Origin: Bacteroidota bacterium | Lineage (GTDB): Bacteria > Bacteroidota > Bacteroidia > Cytophagales > Cyclobacteriaceae | Length of the DNA stretch: 64,000 nucleotides | NCBI GenBank assembly: GCA_018266055.1 | Contig: JAFDYT010000006.1 | Location: 186,001-250,000, forward strand | Direction: 5' to 3' | Part shown: positions 16,363 to 24,983 of the stretch, one piece after another | How positions within the stretch are numbered: position 1 is the first letter of the stretch | How the letters are laid out: each line of letters opens with the position of its first letter | Translations under genes and position numbers: made by a program | The notes under the pieces: generated by a model | What the model was told of the DNA's origin: nothing | The model's database searches: none | The model's input: the letters and a program-made list of their open reading frames with translations, nothing else

Positions 16363-17742
16363 CTATTCGAGAATCTTACAATAGTTGTACGACGGGTCGA
16401 TGTTGATGAACACATCCTGACGGGCTTTCAAAAACCACTTGTTGATTGCCTTGTCTTTTTTCTCAGCCAATGCAGCCGATTGAATCCGATGCCAGTCGTC
16501 GGTTAGGTTTGCCTGATGAGGATCGATCTTTGCTTTGAAATAAAGAATACGAACAGCGTCCTTTTGTTTGTCGGTGCGGTACGGCAGTGAAGGCGATATG
16601 TGGCCGATTTTCATCGTATCAATAGCGAGATAAACGGCCGGATCGATTGTATTTAAAGCCACGCGCATACCACCATCCGGGTCAGTAAAGTAGCCGGAGC
16701 GTCCTTTGGTTTCGGTGTCATCCGAAAATAATTTAGCGGCCTGCTCAAACTTGATGCTGTCTTTGATGATTTTATGACGAAGACTATCGATGAATTTTGT
16801 AGCACGCGCCACGTCTTCGGTACTTGGTGTGGCGTTGATCAAGATATGGCGTGAATTGTATTCGTTACCGCGGCGGTCGATCAGCTGCATGATGTGAAAT
16901 CCAAACTGCGATTCGAACGGATGTGAAATTTCTCCCTTTCTCAACTTAAAAGCCGTCGCTTCAAATTCAGGTACCATCGCACCACGGCCTACGTAGCCCA
17001 TTTCGCCACCGTTGTGTTGAGCGCTTGGGTCTTCCGAATATTTTTTGGCCAGTTCATTGAAATTTTCTCCGTTCAATATCCTCGTGCGCAATTCTTCAAG
17101 CCGGGCTTTCGCCTCCTCTTTTTGCTGACTACTTACGCTCGCTACTTTTACAATCTGGCCAATCTCCACATCAGCCGAGTAGTAGGGCAAACTATCCTTG
17201 GGAATTTTGTTAAAGAATTTTTTCACCTCCGAAGGAGTGATGTCCATGTCCTTGGTGATTTTGCGGGTCATTTCATTGGCCAGAAGTTGTTCGCGAATCT
17301 GATCACGCAATTCAAACTTTATCTGATCCATGGTCTTCCCATATTGCCGCTCCAATTCTTCGGCGGAGTTACCGTAGTTTTGAAGAATCACCGCCATCCG
17401 TTGGGTGGTGTTCTGATCTACTTCGGCATCGGTTACTAATATGGAGTCAATCTCTGCTTTGGCAACCATGAGCTTATTCATGATAAGCCGGTTGAGCAAA
17501 CCGCATTTTGCCTGTTCAGATCCAGGATTTCCGTCGGTAATGTAGCTCTGATAGGCTGCCTCCAGTTCGGATTTCAGTACGATGTAATTATCAATTTTAC
17601 AGATGATCTTGTCGAGGATAAAACCTGTCTCCTCCTTGGTTTCTTTTGTGTCCTGACCAAAAGCTACCGAGGTAAGCAGGAGAAAGACAATCACATTACT
17701 TCCTAAAAACCTCAAAATCCTTTCGTTTTTCAGCATTTTCAT
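16363..17742 (-). CDS. SurA-like peptidyl-prolyl cis-trans isomerase
   Basis: A periplasmic chaperone/PPIase of about 459 residues. A signal peptide (LGSNVIVFLLLTSVAFGQ) is followed by a SurA N-domain starting ILDKIICKIDNYIVLKSELE. The first parvulin domain is well kept (SEDPSAQHNGGEMGYVGRGAMVPEFEATAFKLRKGEISHPF, QFGFHIMQLIDRR). The second, starting SRHILINATPSTEDV, is degenerate. The role is folding and delivery of outer-membrane proteins. The start is uncertain: ATGs at 17751, 17742 and 17736 all overlap the previous gene. I give 17742, which has AGG 3 nt upstream. It is the third of three related chaperone genes transcribed together. Confidence 0.88.
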   Translation of the reverse strand: MKMLKNERILRFLGSNVIVFLLLTSVAFGQDTKETKEETGFILDKIICKIDNYIVLKSELEAAYQSYITDGNPGSEQAKCGLLNRLIMNKLMVAKAEIDSILVTDAEVDQNTTQRMAVILQNYGNSAEELERQYGKTMDQIKFELRDQIREQLLANEMTRKITKDMDITPSEVKKFFNKIPKDSLPYYSADVEIGQIVKVASVSSQQKEEAKARLEELRTRILNGENFNELAKKYSEDPSAQHNGGEMGYVGRGAMVPEFEATAFKLRKGEISHPFESQFGFHIMQLIDRRGNEYNSRHILINATPSTEDVARATKFIDSLRHKIIKDSIKFEQAAKLFSDDTETKGRSGYFTDPDGGMRVALNTIDPAVYLAIDTMKIGHISPSLPYRTDKQKDAVRILYFKAKIDPHQANLTDDWHRIQSAALAEKKDKAINKWFLKARQDVFINIDPSYNYCKILE

Positions 17743-18598
17743 AAACCTCATCTTCCAATTTTTTTGCAAGTTCTACTTTTCTTTTATTTAAAATAATGTT
17801 TTTAATGTCCTGCCTTACAAACTCCAACGGCGACACGTTGTCGGTAATTTTGTATTCATCTACTTTCAGGAAATACAGGAACGAAGGGTCGGCGGTTTCG
17901 TAGTAGCCGTAGGTCCGCAGAAACTGAATTTTGTTGGGGATTTCTGCCAAAGGCGAATTGACCGCCAGTTTATCAAATTCAATCCACGACGAGTCGGACA
18001 AATGATAAGCCGCCGAAAAGCTGAGGCAATACGATTTAAGTTCTGCAATCTCCTTTTCTTTGGTAGAAAACATCAGGTCTTTGATTCGCTTGGTGCGCGG
18101 CGCATCTTTTGGCACCTTGATGTAAGTGCCGCGAATAATGTTTTGCTTCAGAATAAAATTGTCCAGGTGTGCCTTGTAATACGCTTCGATGGAAGCATCG
18201 TCAACGCTGTCATTAAGATGCTGGCGAATGTAGTAGTTCAGGTATTCGTAGCCGATTAGGCTGTAGCGATAGTCAAGTACTTTGCGCTCAACTTCAGCTT
18301 CATCGATGCTGATGGTCTTTTGCGCTTCCTGTATGAGGAGTTGTTTGCGTACCCAACTGTTGACGTAGGCATTAAGGCGGGCTGCACTATCGTCTTTCGT
18401 AGTCTTTTCGGGTACGATACCTTTTAATTCATCGGCATACAGGTAGGCGTCGTTCACCCGTGCAATGGGCTGGCGGCGCTCGTCAAGTGTCTCCTTTCCT
18501 TTTTTCATCCGAATAAGATCGCACGATCCAAGGCTGATGATGAAGGCGATGGCGATAAAGTTTTTCATGACACCGTATTTGACGTTTGTTCTGCTCAT
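17696..18598 (-). CDS. SurA/PpiD-like lipoprotein lacking a recognisable parvulin core
   Basis: A 300-residue lipoprotein: hydrophobic FIAIAFIISLGSC gives a lipobox with Cys26. After it comes a SurA_N/PpiD-type helical region (IARVNDAYLYADELKGIVPE, then VNSWVRKQLLIQEAQKTISIDEAEVERKV). The segment where a parvulin domain should be (IIRGTYIKVPKDAPRTKRIK to about residue 250) lacks the GG-x-x-G and F-G-x-H motifs seen in both neighbours. It is therefore probably a non-isomerase holdase; this is inference. The start at 18598 overlaps the upstream stop as ATGA, which suggests coupling. An internal ATG at 18568 would also give a good lipoprotein signal. Confidence 0.78.
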   Translation of the reverse strand: MSRTNVKYGVMKNFIAIAFIISLGSCDLIRMKKGKETLDERRQPIARVNDAYLYADELKGIVPEKTTKDDSAARLNAYVNSWVRKQLLIQEAQKTISIDEAEVERKVLDYRYSLIGYEYLNYYIRQHLNDSVDDASIEAYYKAHLDNFILKQNIIRGTYIKVPKDAPRTKRIKDLMFSTKEKEIAELKSYCLSFSAAYHLSDSSWIEFDKLAVNSPLAEIPNKIQFLRTYGYYETADPSFLYFLKVDEYKITDNVSPLEFVRQDIKNIILNKRKVELAKKLEDEVYENAEKRKDFEVFRK

Positions 18599-20541
18599 TT
18601 CTTTAACAGCTCGCTCAAAACGATTTTCTTTCCCTTCTTATTCACCGACACAGCGTATTTATTTTTTAACGAAGCTACCCAGCTTTTCTCCAGCGAATCC
18701 TGATAATCGGAGATGATGTGAGCGCGGGCTTCTTCAAACGTTTTTGTGCCGGGAGCCACAAGGCGTTTTATTTCCACGAGATAGTAAATTCCATCCGACT
18801 GCGTTTCCTGCAACCCTGGTACCCAACTTACTTTGTCTACGATTTTACTATCGCCCTTTTCATAGTTGCGGAAATTCTGAATCGATTTGAATTTTTTGAT
18901 GTCCTCTTTGGTAAGGCTATCGGCTTTGGCGATTTTAGTTTTTACCTGGTCAAAAAACGAAGCGTCTGAGGTAGAAAAAATTCGGGCCTCCACCCTGTCG
19001 CCCGCGGCATATTTCGCGAGATTTTCTTTATAGAATTTCTTTTGGCCCAGCGTATCTTCTGACGCTCTGTTCCAGATTTCTTTTTCCATGATCTCAAACA
19101 GCAATATCCCTTCGCGGTACTCCGTCAGCAGATGTTGAAATTCCGGATTTTCTTTAATGATCTTTTCGTCTTCTGCAGCGCTGATTTTCTCCTCCACAAA
19201 GGCATCGTAAAGCTGGTTCATGTAGGCAGCAGGCGCCGTGGTGTTGGCCGTTTGGTGGCGCTCTACCCAGTGGAATAGTTCTTCGGCTTTAATATCGCTT
19301 GCGCCAACCGCAAATACAGGCAGACTTTTAATTCCAGGGTTTCCCGCAAATTTCCATTTGCCTTTAAGTAAGGAAGAATCGGCTGTTGCCAAAGCCTTCA
19401 ATTTGTTTTCATTATTCTCTCTGAACCCAAATACTTTGCGACGTGCAGAGTGCATTGCATCTTCTGAGATTTTCATGCGCTCATCGCGTGCTACTCTTTT
19501 CTTCAATGAAGCTTCCACTTCAGCATAGGCCGGCATCGGAATTTTTTTCTCCAGTCGTATGATATGCCAGCCGATACTCGACTGAAAAGGATCTGAAACA
19601 TCGCCCGGCTTTTGAAGCGAAAATGCAGTCGCTTCAAATTCTGGTATCGACGCCAGCGCGCCGACACCAAAGGGCCGCAATTTTCCTCCGGCATTTTTAG
19701 TGTTCGTGTCCTCCGAATATTCTTTACAAAGTTCATCCCAATGGCGACCATTTTTCAATTGGTCGTATATTTCAAAAATCAGGTTTTTGATTTTTGCATC
19801 ATTCCCGGCCGCAGTTCGTAACAAGATGTGCGACACTTCAACTTCTCCGCGCGAAGGCCTTTTATCTTCCACTTTGATGATGTGATATCCAAAACGTGTG
19901 CGCACGATGGGCGAAATTTCTCCGACCTTGGTTTGGTAAGCGGCCTCCTCAAAAGGGTACACCATTTGTAGTGCCGTAAAATACCCGAGGCTTCCTCCGT
20001 TGTATTTTGCGGATGGATCTTCGCTCAGTTCGCGCGCCAGTTTTTCAAAATTTTCACCAGCCTGCGTTCTCTTCTTTATATCGGCAAGTTTGGTGTAGGC
20101 CTTCAAGGTGTCTTCCGGTGTGGCATCCGGCTTTACCTGTACCAGAATATGAGCCGCCTTAACTTCCTGAGTAAGGTGATCGTACGTTTCCCGGGTCAGT
20201 TTGTCTAGCACATTTTTTTCGGCACGATACGGTTTTTTCAACTCGTCGCGATAGGTTTTCAGTTCTTTCTCAAACTTGGCCGTAGTGTCAAGGCCGCGCT
20301 GATGAGCTTCTTTTATTTTGAGTTTGAAGTTGATAAACAGATTGAGGTATTCATCAATTTTTACTTCTGTAAAATCCTGTGTTTTGTTGGCGTGGTTTTT
20401 CTTGAACAAATAAATAAACTCGTCGGTCGAGGTAGGCGTACCCCCCACTGTAAAAAGCGCCGTTGGCTTAGCCTTTGCCGGTGACTGGGCTAAAGCGATG
20501 AATGGAAACAAGATCAGAGAAAACAGCAAAAGTCTCTTCAT
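18595..20541 (-). CDS. Periplasmic peptidyl-prolyl isomerase with two parvulin domains
   Basis: A secreted chaperone/isomerase of 648 residues. The start at ATG 20541 gives a clean signal peptide (MKRLLLFSLILFPFIALAQ). A helical N-domain follows, then two parvulin domains in tandem. The first covers VKAAHILVQVKPDAT through RTRFGYHIIKVEDKRP with the motif NGGSLGYF. The second covers VEVSHILLRTAAGND through SSIGWHIIRLEKKIP with NAGGKLRPFG. The C-terminal 270 residues are helical and unrecognised. Longer than SurA (about 430), it may combine chaperone and isomerase roles for outer-membrane and T9SS cargo. It is first in the three-gene chaperone run and has a TATCTTTGCACC box just upstream. Confidence 0.88.
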   Translation of the reverse strand: MKRLLLFSLILFPFIALAQSPAKAKPTALFTVGGTPTSTDEFIYLFKKNHANKTQDFTEVKIDEYLNLFINFKLKIKEAHQRGLDTTAKFEKELKTYRDELKKPYRAEKNVLDKLTRETYDHLTQEVKAAHILVQVKPDATPEDTLKAYTKLADIKKRTQAGENFEKLARELSEDPSAKYNGGSLGYFTALQMVYPFEEAAYQTKVGEISPIVRTRFGYHIIKVEDKRPSRGEVEVSHILLRTAAGNDAKIKNLIFEIYDQLKNGRHWDELCKEYSEDTNTKNAGGKLRPFGVGALASIPEFEATAFSLQKPGDVSDPFQSSIGWHIIRLEKKIPMPAYAEVEASLKKRVARDERMKISEDAMHSARRKVFGFRENNENKLKALATADSSLLKGKWKFAGNPGIKSLPVFAVGASDIKAEELFHWVERHQTANTTAPAAYMNQLYDAFVEEKISAAEDEKIIKENPEFQHLLTEYREGILLFEIMEKEIWNRASEDTLGQKKFYKENLAKYAAGDRVEARIFSTSDASFFDQVKTKIAKADSLTKEDIKKFKSIQNFRNYEKGDSKIVDKVSWVPGLQETQSDGIYYLVEIKRLVAPGTKTFEEARAHIISDYQDSLEKSWVASLKNKYAVSVNKKGKKIVLSELLKK

Positions 20542-20562
20542 AAGAGGCCAAAGTAAATTTAG

Positions 20563-20574
20563 GGTGCAAAGATA
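20563..20574 (-). promoter_or_regulatory. Candidate -7 promoter element for the chaperone operon
   Basis: Read on the minus strand, TATCTTTGCACC lies 21 nt upstream of the ATG at 20541 and matches TAnnTTTG. No TTG is seen 17-23 nt further upstream, so only the -7 part is supported. It separates the chaperone genes from the partner-switching genes. Confidence 0.45.
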
Positions 20575-20600
20575 GGTTTTTGGAAGGAAGTGGCGCAGCC

Positions 20601-21011
20601 TCAGATGTTCTTGGTAAGGCGGCAAATGGACTTGCCACCCTCGCTGCTGTATTCAATTTTGTCCATGATCGACTTTACCAAACGTATGCCAAGGCCACCT
20701 TTTCTTTTCTCTTGCACCAGGCTTCCCATTTCAGGTTCAGTAAAATGATTGATATCGAACACCGAGCCGTCGTCAATGATTTCAAAGATGAAAGTTTCCT
20801 GACCAGGGTGGTTGATGCACAATTCCAGGTTGTGATCCGGGTTGCAGTGGTGTGCATGGATCATCAGGTTGGAGCACATTTCGTCCAAGGCAAGCACAAT
20901 AGCGCTTATCTGCAACTCCGGCACGTGGTTTTCATTCAGCGTGGTGCGAACGAAGTCCCGAATTCCTTTCAGGTTAGAAAGGCTGCATCCTATTTTATAC
21001 CGATAGTTCAT
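20601..21011 (-). CDS. Anti-sigma-factor-type serine kinase (RsbW/SpoIIAB-like HATPase)
   Basis: A 136-residue protein made of a single HATPase_c_2 domain. The N-box is ALDEMCSNLMIHAHHCN, the G1 box is IIDDGSVFD, and the G2 region is GGLGIRLVKSIMDKIEY. In partner-switching systems such kinases phosphorylate a STAS antagonist and bind a target, usually a sigma factor. Its start overlaps the upstream STAS gene by 17 nt, so the pair is translated together. No alternative sigma-factor gene is nearby, so its target is unknown. Confidence 0.88.
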   Translation of the reverse strand: MNYRYKIGCSLSNLKGIRDFVRTTLNENHVPELQISAIVLALDEMCSNLMIHAHHCNPDHNLELCINHPGQETFIFEIIDDGSVFDINHFTEPEMGSLVQEKRKGGLGIRLVKSIMDKIEYSSEGGKSICRLTKNI

Positions 21012-21345
21012 TGGCCAATTTCAACGCTTCTGTTTTGTTTTCCCGGATATTCAATAAATCAGCCAAGCCAAGGATTTCGAAAGTGTTGGTCACTTTATCC
21101 TTGAGCCCGAATAATACCATTTTAATGTTCTTATCACGAAATTCTTCGATGTACGACATGAAAACGCCGAGTCCGGCCGAGGAGATGTATTCCAGTGCGT
21201 GGCAATCCACGAGTATCTTTTTAAATCCCTCGCCAACACTTTTGGCAATGGCCAAATCCAATTCGATGGAGGAGCTTGCATCAATTTCACCAATTACTGC
21301 AATGATGTCAGTCCCGCCTTCTTGTAACCTTTTGATGTGGACCAT
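20995..21345 (-). CDS. STAS domain anti-sigma factor antagonist
   Basis: A 116-residue single-domain STAS protein of the SpoIIAA/RsbV type. It opens with IIAVIGEIDASSSIELDLAI and carries the phosphorylation loop VDCHALEYISSAGLGVFMSYI, in which the Ser before AGLG is the expected phosphoacceptor. This fits regulation by the adjacent kinase (phosphorylation) and the SpoIIE-type phosphatase upstream (dephosphorylation). It lies 31 nt after the phosphatase gene and overlaps the kinase gene. Confidence 0.9.
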   Translation of the reverse strand: MVHIKRLQEGGTDIIAVIGEIDASSSIELDLAIAKSVGEGFKKILVDCHALEYISSAGLGVFMSYIEEFRDKNIKMVLFGLKDKVTNTFEILGLADLLNIRENKTEALKLANELSV

Positions 21346-21376
21346 ATTTTTCTAAACGTTTTTTTGTACAACTTGG

Positions 21377-23464
21377 TTAACCCTTAAATCTTATAGTCAT
21401 TGACGTATAGTCGTCATTGATATTCTTGGTGCCTGAAAATTCGTACAGCCTGCGAATGATATGCTCCTCAATTTCCTGCGCCGAAGCCCCAGCCACTTCG
21501 TTAAGGGCCTGGGAAAGGCTTTCATTCCCAAACTCTTCTCCTTTGGCGTTTTTCGCTTCCGTAATACCGTCGGTATAAAGCAGCATGGTGTCGCCAGGAC
21601 CATATTTTATTTCATTGGTCTCCACAAAATTGCAATAGTCGCGGCTGCGAATCATGCCCAGCGCGGCGCCTTTGTCTTTGAGGTAGAATGATTCTTTGGT
21701 TCCCGCCCGCAGGTATAACACCGGGCAGTGGCCCGCACGACAGTAGCTTATCTTCTTCTCGTTGGTGTCTATCACAAAGTAAGAGGCAGAAATAAACGAG
21801 CCGCGCTCAAGGCAAAACACCAGCGCCTGATTGGCCCGCGCCATAAATTCTTTTGGTTCGAGATGCTGCTGCGCCAGACTATGGAAAATTCCTTTCATCT
21901 GACTCATGTGAAAGGCTGCTGTAGTTCCTTTTCCTGAAACGTCTGCGATGATCAGCGCCACCAGATGATCGCTGATGCGTAAGGTGTCATAGTAATCGCC
22001 ACCCACTTCATCGGCGGATGCCGAGAAAGCTACAATTTCAAAATCCTTGTCTTGCTCAAGCCGTGTAGGCAGCAAACTTTGCTGCACTGTCTTGGCAATC
22101 TTGAGCTCCTCTTTATAGCGGGCATTTTGAAACGCTTCTTCCATCAACCGGAAGTTTTCGATGGAAATGCCTGCCTGGTTTGCAAACGTGGAGATAATGC
22201 GCGTCATCTCTTTGTTAAAACCTTCGGGCAATTCTTTCAAAAGCGCCAGCGTACCTATATTTTCTTCTTTTACCACGATCGGAAAAGCTAGCAATGAGCG
22301 GAAGCGCGATCCTTTCATTGACGCCAGGTGTTTCGAAAGATTTTTTGTTTTCTCACTTCCCGAATCAAGCACTCCTTTGATATTATTTTTTTCAAGGTGC
22401 TCGCGGATATTTTTTGATTCGGTTTCCGTCATCCGGTAGGTAAACATCTTTCGCTCGTTGTTCGCACCCGTGATCTCCAGCCAGGCCGCATCTGCAAATA
22501 CAGAACTCACCGAACTCTCCAACAAAATGTTGTACACACTCTCTTCGTCTTGTTCAGTTTGAATGGACTGACTGATGCGTTGAAAATTAACTACCTCCTC
22601 CAGCTTTTGCTCAAATACGGAAGAGGTGGGGAGGTTGAACAAAATGACGAGGAACGAAAAAATTCCATAGATAATAATAAACGCCGCCAGCACAAGAATG
22701 AAAAGTTGTGTGCGGTAATCGAGAAACGCGGAGCTGTCGCGCGAAAGTGATTCTGTTGCCCTTGCAATAATTTCTGTCGATCGCTCAACCGTATAAAAGA
22801 AGTACGCCTGATAAAAGAAGGTGAGCAGTAACAGCAGCAGGCTCGTCCACTTTTGTTTGAAGTTCAGGTAAGCCACCCAGCGCATGTTGGCCGACAAGGC
22901 CAGCACCAAAACGCCGATCACCAGATTCATGGTGGTCGTAACCGTTTCTGAAAATCGAATGCCCGCCGCGTCGTAGAGTAGCATGGCAAGCAGCATCACA
23001 TCAAACACCATCCATGTGCGGATGAGCCATTTAGATTTTTGATATAGAATCAGTCGCTTCCAGGAAGTAAGCGCTGCAATCAAGAAGTTGATAAGAAGGG
23101 CCAGGTTAATCTGACAAATAAAATCGCTGAATACTACGTTCGTAGCCAGACTGGTATTGCCCAATAAAAACACAAGGAGGCGGAACACCAGCGAAACCAC
23201 GGTGGTGATCAGGCCTGTGGCAAATACTTTCCAGAGAAGGTCGGTGAAGTTGAGCGAGTCGTCTAGCTCTATTCTGAACTTGTAGTAATAATACAAGCAG
23301 ATGATATACGCCGCCAGCATAACGCGCGGCAACCACACCGGCACATCGGGTTGCAAGCCCTGAAGATTGCTCAGCAAAATAGTGATGTCTGAAAAAAGCA
23401 ATACCACCCATGCAATGACGGAGCCAAAGAATGCGAGGCGGGTTAGTGCTTTGTTTTTGATCAT
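21377..23464 (-). CDS. Membrane SpoIIE-type PP2C phosphatase with GAF domain
   Basis: A 695-residue regulator. The first ~270 residues hold seven or eight transmembrane helices (from LTRLAFFGSVIAWVVLLFSD to LFILVLAAFIIIYGIFSFLVILF). A GAF-like domain follows (about 290-440: SVSSVFADAAWLEITGANNE, LLAFPIVVKEENIGTLALLKE). A coiled linker with ELKIAKTVQQSLLP leads to the SpoIIE phosphatase domain, with metal-site motifs SADEVGGDYYD and IIADVSGKGTTAAFHMSQMKG and the closing LLLYTDGITEAKN. It would sense an envelope or intracellular signal and dephosphorylate the STAS protein encoded next. Signal unknown. Confidence 0.9.
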   Translation of the reverse strand: MIKNKALTRLAFFGSVIAWVVLLFSDITILLSNLQGLQPDVPVWLPRVMLAAYIICLYYYYKFRIELDDSLNFTDLLWKVFATGLITTVVSLVFRLLVFLLGNTSLATNVVFSDFICQINLALLINFLIAALTSWKRLILYQKSKWLIRTWMVFDVMLLAMLLYDAAGIRFSETVTTTMNLVIGVLVLALSANMRWVAYLNFKQKWTSLLLLLLTFFYQAYFFYTVERSTEIIARATESLSRDSSAFLDYRTQLFILVLAAFIIIYGIFSFLVILFNLPTSSVFEQKLEEVVNFQRISQSIQTEQDEESVYNILLESSVSSVFADAAWLEITGANNERKMFTYRMTETESKNIREHLEKNNIKGVLDSGSEKTKNLSKHLASMKGSRFRSLLAFPIVVKEENIGTLALLKELPEGFNKEMTRIISTFANQAGISIENFRLMEEAFQNARYKEELKIAKTVQQSLLPTRLEQDKDFEIVAFSASADEVGGDYYDTLRISDHLVALIIADVSGKGTTAAFHMSQMKGIFHSLAQQHLEPKEFMARANQALVFCLERGSFISASYFVIDTNEKKISYCRAGHCPVLYLRAGTKESFYLKDKGAALGMIRSRDYCNFVETNEIKYGPGDTMLLYTDGITEAKNAKGEEFGNESLSQALNEVAGASAQEIEEHIIRRLYEFSGTKNINDDYTSMTIRFKG

Positions 23465-23483
23465 CGGGCGACTGACCTACAAT

Positions 23484-24758
23484 TTAGTTAATTGAATCAA
23501 AGCCTGTAAACGGACGAAGCGCTGCCGGGATTTTAATTCCTTCTGCTGTTTGATTGTTTTCCAAAATTGCAGCTACAATCCGCGGCAAGGCGAGCGCACT
23601 TCCGTTGAGCGTATGAAGCAGTTGCGTTTTGCCTTCTTTGTTTTTGTAACGCAGCTTCAGGCGGTTGGCCTGAAAGGTTTCGAAGTTACTCACCGAGCTT
23701 ACTTCGAGCCAGCGTTGCTGGGCCGCAGAGAACACTTCCATGTCGTAGGTAGTGGCTGAATTAAAACCCATATCACCGCCACACAACAGGAGTTTGCGAT
23801 ACGGCAACTCCAGTTTTTCCAAAAGGCCTTGCACGTGGGCGCACATTTCGTCGAGCACTTTATAAGAGTCTTCGGGTTTGGTGATTTGCACCACTTCTAC
23901 TTTATCAAACTGATGCAGGCGGTTGAGGCCACGAACGTGCGCACCCCAGCTTCCTGCTTCGCGACGGAAGCACGGTGTGTAGCCTGCATTCTTGATCGGA
24001 AGATTTTCTTCGGCCAACATCACATCACGGTACAAGTTGGTGATAGGAACCTCGGCCGTAGGAATCAGGTAAAGTCCATCTTCATTTACAAAATACATCT
24101 GGCCTTCCTTGTCGGGAAGCTGGCCAGTACCATACCCACTCGCCTCATTTACCACAATGGGCGGTTGTACTTCGGTGTAGCCCGCTTTTTCTGCTTCACT
24201 CAGAAAGAAGTTGATCAGTGCGCGCTGCAACTTGGCTCCTTTGCCTTTATAGACCGGGAAGCCGGCGCCAGAAATCTTTACGCCAAGGTCAAAATCGATG
24301 ATGTCATATTTCTTAATGAGCTCCCAATGAGGCAACGCGCCGTCGTAAAGCGTAGGGATTGTTCCATGCTGATGTACATTGAGGTTATCTTCTGCGCTTT
24401 TGCCTGCAGGCACTTTTGCAGCGGGCACATTCGGAATTTTATATAAAATCTCCTGAAGTCGTTTTTCAAGGTCAACTAAACCCTCTTCCCAAACTTTGAT
24501 ATGATGCTTATCCGAACTCACAGACCCTTTAAGAATATTTGCTTCTTCCACCTTGCCTGCTTTCATTAACTCGCCAATTTTTTTTGAATCGGCATTCGAC
24601 TTTGCTTTCAAGTCGTCGGCTTGTTTTTGAATTTCGCGGCGATTCTTATCAATCGCAATTGCTTCGTTCACCAACGCTTCTGCATCTTTGAAATTTCTTT
24701 TCGCTAAACCTTCAATCACCCTCGAGGTCTCTTCGCGTAATACTTGTAGTTGTAACAT
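23484..24758 (-). CDS. serS: Seryl-tRNA synthetase
   Basis: Charges tRNA-Ser (and tRNA-Sec where present) with serine. The 424-residue length is normal. The N-terminal long coiled-coil tRNA arm runs from about residue 25 to 105 (AIDKNRREIQKQADDLKAK). Class II motif 2 is CFRREAGSWGAHVRGLNRLHQF, and motif 3 is LNGSALALPRIVAAILENNQ. Serine-site residues lie in IPTAEVPITN. I start it at ATG 24758 (MLQLQVLREE), the normal family start, and not at the upstream ATG whose extra 21 residues form an unrelated hydrophobic stretch. Confidence 0.96.
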   Translation of the reverse strand: MLQLQVLREETSRVIEGLAKRNFKDAEALVNEAIAIDKNRREIQKQADDLKAKSNADSKKIGELMKAGKVEEANILKGSVSSDKHHIKVWEEGLVDLEKRLQEILYKIPNVPAAKVPAGKSAEDNLNVHQHGTIPTLYDGALPHWELIKKYDIIDFDLGVKISGAGFPVYKGKGAKLQRALINFFLSEAEKAGYTEVQPPIVVNEASGYGTGQLPDKEGQMYFVNEDGLYLIPTAEVPITNLYRDVMLAEENLPIKNAGYTPCFRREAGSWGAHVRGLNRLHQFDKVEVVQITKPEDSYKVLDEMCAHVQGLLEKLELPYRKLLLCGGDMGFNSATTYDMEVFSAAQQRWLEVSSVSNFETFQANRLKLRYKNKEGKTQLLHTLNGSALALPRIVAAILENNQTAEGIKIPAALRPFTGFDSIN

Positions 24759-24805
24759 AAACCAATTTAAGAGGCCAAAAATAACCAATAATTTTATCCC
24801 GATTG

Positions 24806-24836
24806 TTGGATCGTATTCCATTTTGGTATATCATTG
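24806..24836 (+). promoter_or_regulatory. Candidate rho promoter with a long leader
   Basis: In the 225-nt gap between divergent serS and rho, TTG (24806-24808) is followed after 20 nt by TATCATTG (24829-24836) and then CACT. This is one mismatch from TAnnTTTG and similar to the TATCTTTGCACC box elsewhere in the window. If used, rho mRNA would have a leader of about 140 nt, compatible with Rho autoregulation. On the other strand TATTTTTG (24783-24776) is a weaker candidate for serS. Nothing else is evident in the gap. Confidence 0.3.
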
Positions 24837-24983
24837 CACTATCAATCAAGGCCAATCCGGGCCCTTATAGATACAAGCCTTACATTTTTAGTATTTAATG
24901 ATATCGGTTCCTTCGTGTTTCTCGCTTATTGATGTATTGTTTTTTACTGAGTAATTAATTCATATCCCACCAATATTTTTTTG

